Shown here: piece by piece, positions 59,774 through 64,000 of the stretch
Position numbering within the stretch: the first letter of the stretch is position 1
Layout: each line of letters opens with the position of its first letter
Origin: Klebsiella sp. WP3-W18-ESBL-02
GTDB taxonomy: Bacteria > Pseudomonadota > Gammaproteobacteria > Enterobacterales > Enterobacteriaceae
NCBI RefSeq assembly: GCF_014168815.1
Contig: NZ_AP021972.1
Location: 1,860,001-1,924,000, forward strand
Direction of reading: 5' to 3'
DNA: 64,000 nt
Program-made: the position numbers and the translations under genes
The notes under the pieces: model-generated
What the model saw: only the letters and a program-made list of their open reading frames with translations
What the model was told of the DNA's origin: nothing
The model's database searches: none

Positions 59774-60778
59774 TTATACGTTATAAAATTGACGATACCA
59801 ATCCACGAATTGCTTCACGCCGTCTTTTACCGACGTCTGCGGGCGGAAGCCCACCAGATCGTACAGCGGCTGCGTCTCTGCGCTGGTTTCCAGCACGTCT
59901 CCCGCCTGCATCGGCATCATATTCTTTTGTGCTTCAATTCCCAGCGCGTCTTCCAGCGCCGTGATGTAGTCCATCAGTTCCACCGGCGAGCTGTTGCCAA
60001 TGTTATAGATGCGATACGGCGCGGAGCTGGTCGCCGGAGAGCCGGTTTCCACACTCCATTGATCGTTAGCTTCTGGGATCACATCCTGCAGACGGATAAT
60101 CGCTTCGGCGATGTCGTCAATGTAGGTAAAGTCACGCTTCATCTTGCCGTAGTTGTAGACGTCGATGCTTTTCCCTTCGAGCATCGCTTTGGTAAATTTG
60201 AATAGCGCCATATCCGGGCGCCCCCACGGGCCATACACGGTGAAGAAACGCAGCCCGGTGGTCGGCAAACCGTAGAGATGGGAGTATGTGTGCGCCATCA
60301 GCTCGTTGGCCTTTTTGGTGGCGGCATACAGGGAAACCGGGTGATCGACGCTGTCATCGGTAGAGAACGGCATTTTGCGGTTCAGTCCATACACCGAGCT
60401 GAAGGAGGCGTACAGCAGATGCTGCACCTTGTTGTGCCGACAACCTTCCAGTACGTTGAGGTGGCCTATGAGGTTAGCCTGCGCATAGGCGTGTGGGTTT
60501 TCCAGCGAATAGCGAACGCCCGCCTGAGCGGCCAGATGAATCACACGATCGAATCGGGCGTCGGCAAACAGCGCGGCCATGCCGGCGTTATCATCGAGAT
60601 CCAGCTTCACAAAACGAAAATCTGCGGATTGCAGCAGATCCAGACGCGCCTGCTTCAGGCTAACGTCGTAGTAATCGTTCAGGTTATCAATACCAACAAC
60701 CTGATGGCCCGTGGCAAGCAGGCGTCTGGAGACGTGAAAACCGATGAACCCAGCGGCACCGGTGACCAAATATTTCAT
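59774..60778 (-). CDS. uge: UDP-glucuronate 4-epimerase (Uge-like, extended SDR)
   Basis: Interconverts UDP-glucuronate and UDP-galacturonate, a precursor for LPS core or capsule. 334 aa. NAD motif VTGAAGFIGFHV at the N-terminus; IDNLNDYYDVSLKQARL typical of the Uge/WbnF/GAE group; Ser-Ser-x-Tyr in YASFSSVYG; catalytic Tyr-x3-Lys in SLYAATKKANELMAH; FFTVYGPWGRPDMALFKFT. It is monocistronic. E. coli K-12 has wzz here instead; a Uge gene in this place is typical of Klebsiella/Enterobacter relatives. Confidence 0.94.
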   Translation of the reverse strand: MKYLVTGAAGFIGFHVSRRLLATGHQVVGIDNLNDYYDVSLKQARLDLLQSADFRFVKLDLDDNAGMAALFADARFDRVIHLAAQAGVRYSLENPHAYAQANLIGHLNVLEGCRHNKVQHLLYASFSSVYGLNRKMPFSTDDSVDHPVSLYAATKKANELMAHTYSHLYGLPTTGLRFFTVYGPWGRPDMALFKFTKAMLEGKSIDVYNYGKMKRDFTYIDDIAEAIIRLQDVIPEANDQWSVETGSPATSSAPYRIYNIGNSSPVELMDYITALEDALGIEAQKNMMPMQAGDVLETSAETQPLYDLVGFRPQTSVKDGVKQFVDWYRQFYNV

Positions 60779-60895
60779 AGCATTCCTTAAAACTCATTCA
60801 GTGCGAACGTCTTTTTCTGGCGCGATCATACCGTCTGCGCGCTGAAAAATATAATCGTTATCTGTCATTAAGGTTATCGGAAGGAAGACTAAAGA

Positions 60896-60920
60896 TAAAA
60901 CCCGGCACGATGGCCGGGTT
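60896..60920 (-). terminator. Terminator of the his operon
   Basis: On the minus strand AACCCGGC-CATCGT-GCCGGGTT (arms at 60913-60920 and 60899-60906) is followed by TTATC-type T-rich sequence, 13 bases past the hisIE stop. Confidence 0.8.
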
Positions 60921-60932
60921 CGGGGGGAGGGG

Positions 60933-61525
60933 TTACTGATGACGCTCGCGCAAATTCTCAATCACCGTCGTCAAATCCAGTTCCTGATCCTGCAGCAGCA
61001 CCAGCAGGTGATACATTAAATCCGACGCTTCATTTTTCAGCTCAAACTTATCGTGTACCGTCGCAGCGAGCGCAGTCTCGACGCCTTCTTCACCCACTTT
61101 CTGCGCGATACGCTTTGTTCCGCTGGCATACAGTTTTGCCGTATAGGAACTGGCCGGGTCAGCGGTTTTCCGCTCGGCCAGCAGCTGTTCCAGCTGGTAC
61201 AGGAACAGCCATTGGTGGCTGGTGTCGCCGAAGCAGCTGGATGTGCCTTTATGGCAGGTCGGGCCAATTGGGTTGACCAGAATCAACAGGGTATCGTTGT
61301 CACAGTCTGGCGCCATGCTGACCACGTTCAGGAAGTGGCCGGACGTTTCACCTTTGGTCCACAGGCGCTGCTTGGTGCGCGAGAAAAAGGTGACTTTGCC
61401 CGTTTCCTGCGTTTTAGCCAGCGCTTCTTGATTCATATAGCCCAGCATCAGCACTTCGCCGGATACCGCGTGTTGGATAATGGCGGGCATCAGTCCGTCG
61501 GTTTTTTGCCAGTCTAATTGCTCAG

Positions 61526-61532
<7 letters not shown>
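60933..61532 (-). CDS. hisI: HisIE, phosphoribosyl-AMP cyclohydrolase / phosphoribosyl-ATP pyrophosphatase
   Basis: Bifunctional enzyme for steps 2 and 3 of histidine synthesis. 199 aa against 203 in E. coli. The HisI domain comes first ([22 protein letters not shown]; metal-binding [26 protein letters not shown], about 77-102), then the HisE helical domain (about 110-199: [27 protein letters not shown]). It overlaps the hisF end by seven bases. Last gene of the operon. Confidence 0.97.
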
Positions 61533-63610
<2,078 letters not shown>

Positions 63611-63611
<1 letters not shown>

Positions 63612-64000
63612 CACAGCACTCCTTTCGAGGAGGGAAGGGTATTGCCGTCCACGCGAATGGCCTGGCGCAGCGTGCGGCCAAAGACTTTAAACAGGCTTTC
63701 CACGCGGTGGTGATCGTTTTTGCCTTTGGTTTTCAGGTGCAGGGTGATGCCCATCGCATAGGAGAGCGAGCGGAAGAAGTGCTCGATCATTTCGGTGCTC
63801 AGATCGCCTACGCGCTGATAGGTAAATTCGGCTTTATATTCAAGGTGTGGCCGACCGGAGATATCCAGCGCGCAGCGCGCCAGGCATTCGTCCATCGGCA
63901 GCACAAAACCGAAACGGTTGATGCCCCGCTTGTCGCCCAGCGCCGCCTTCAGCGCTTCGCCCAGCGCCAGGCCGGTATCTTCAACCGTGTGGTGATCGTC
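63611..64000 (-). CDS. hisB: HisB, C-terminal part (imidazoleglycerol-phosphate dehydratase domain, partial)
   Basis: Only the last 130 codons are in the window; the gene continues past the right edge. The visible part is the dehydratase domain: metal-binding DDHHTVED at the edge, then [35 protein letters not shown] and the second metal motif [16 protein letters not shown]. In enterobacteria HisB also has an N-terminal histidinol-phosphatase domain, not seen here. Confidence 0.97.

Overview
The window is enterobacterial chromosome (family Enterobacteriaceae). Gene content and order are those of the mdt-alkA-udk-asmA-wza-wca-galF-gnd-his region of Escherichia and relatives, read in reverse relative to the usual E. 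coli map. The genus is not resolved. A UDP-glucuronate 4-epimerase between ugd and hisI, and no wzz there, point to an Enterobacter/Klebsiella-like relative rather than E. coli itself. I see no tRNA, rRNA, insertion sequence, prophage or CRISPR array.

Layout. 1-3305: mdtB (cut by the left edge) and mdtA of a multidrug efflux pump. 3306-3700: a compact intergenic region holding an Ibs/Sib type I toxin-antitoxin locus. 3700-13434: housekeeping genes yegD, alkA, yegE (a shortened form without EAL domain), udk, dcd, asmA, yegH. 13435-14075: long leader of the colanic acid operon with a candidate RcsAB box and an ops/JUMPStart element. 14076-36650: complete colanic acid operon wza-wzb-wzc-wcaA..wcaF-gmd-fcl-gmm-wcaI-manC-manB-wcaJ-wzxC-wcaK-wcaL-wcaM. 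A block from fcl to manC (about 24.1-28.2 kb) is clearly poorer in G+C than the genes on both sides. 36784-37677: galF. 37913-37952: a second, near-consensus JUMPStart element.

38005-56800 is the strain-specific O-antigen cluster, AT-rich throughout. It is of the ABC-transporter type (wzm, wzt; no wzx, wzy or wzz). manC2 and manB2 make GDP-mannose, and a second gmd plus an rmd-like reductase turn it into GDP-D-rhamnose (or GDP-6-deoxy-D-talose). A two-domain WbdA-like glycosyltransferase and WbdB- and WbdC-like transferases would assemble the homopolymer on undecaprenol. A WbdD-like methyltransferase-kinase would cap it, and the Wzt carbohydrate-binding domain would recognise the cap for export. 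So the backbone is predicted to be a capped D-rhamnan-type polymer.

Downstream of this set lies the most interesting part, 51823-56800. It encodes a large GT-C-like membrane protein with a C-terminal soluble domain, a four-helix SMR/ArnE-like protein, a GT4 glycosyltransferase, a UbiA-family protein with the motifs of polyprenyl-phosphate phosphoribosyltransferase, and a DUF212 (divergent PAP2) phosphatase. I read this as a module that builds a polyprenyl-phosphate-ribose donor, flips it, and adds ribofuranose to the exported O antigen. It would be a Gtr/GmlABC-like system fed by PRPP instead of a nucleotide sugar.

56911-60778 returns to core genes: gnd, ugd, and convergent uge. 60933-64000 is the distal his operon (hisIE, hisF, hisA, hisH, and hisB cut by the right edge) on the minus strand.
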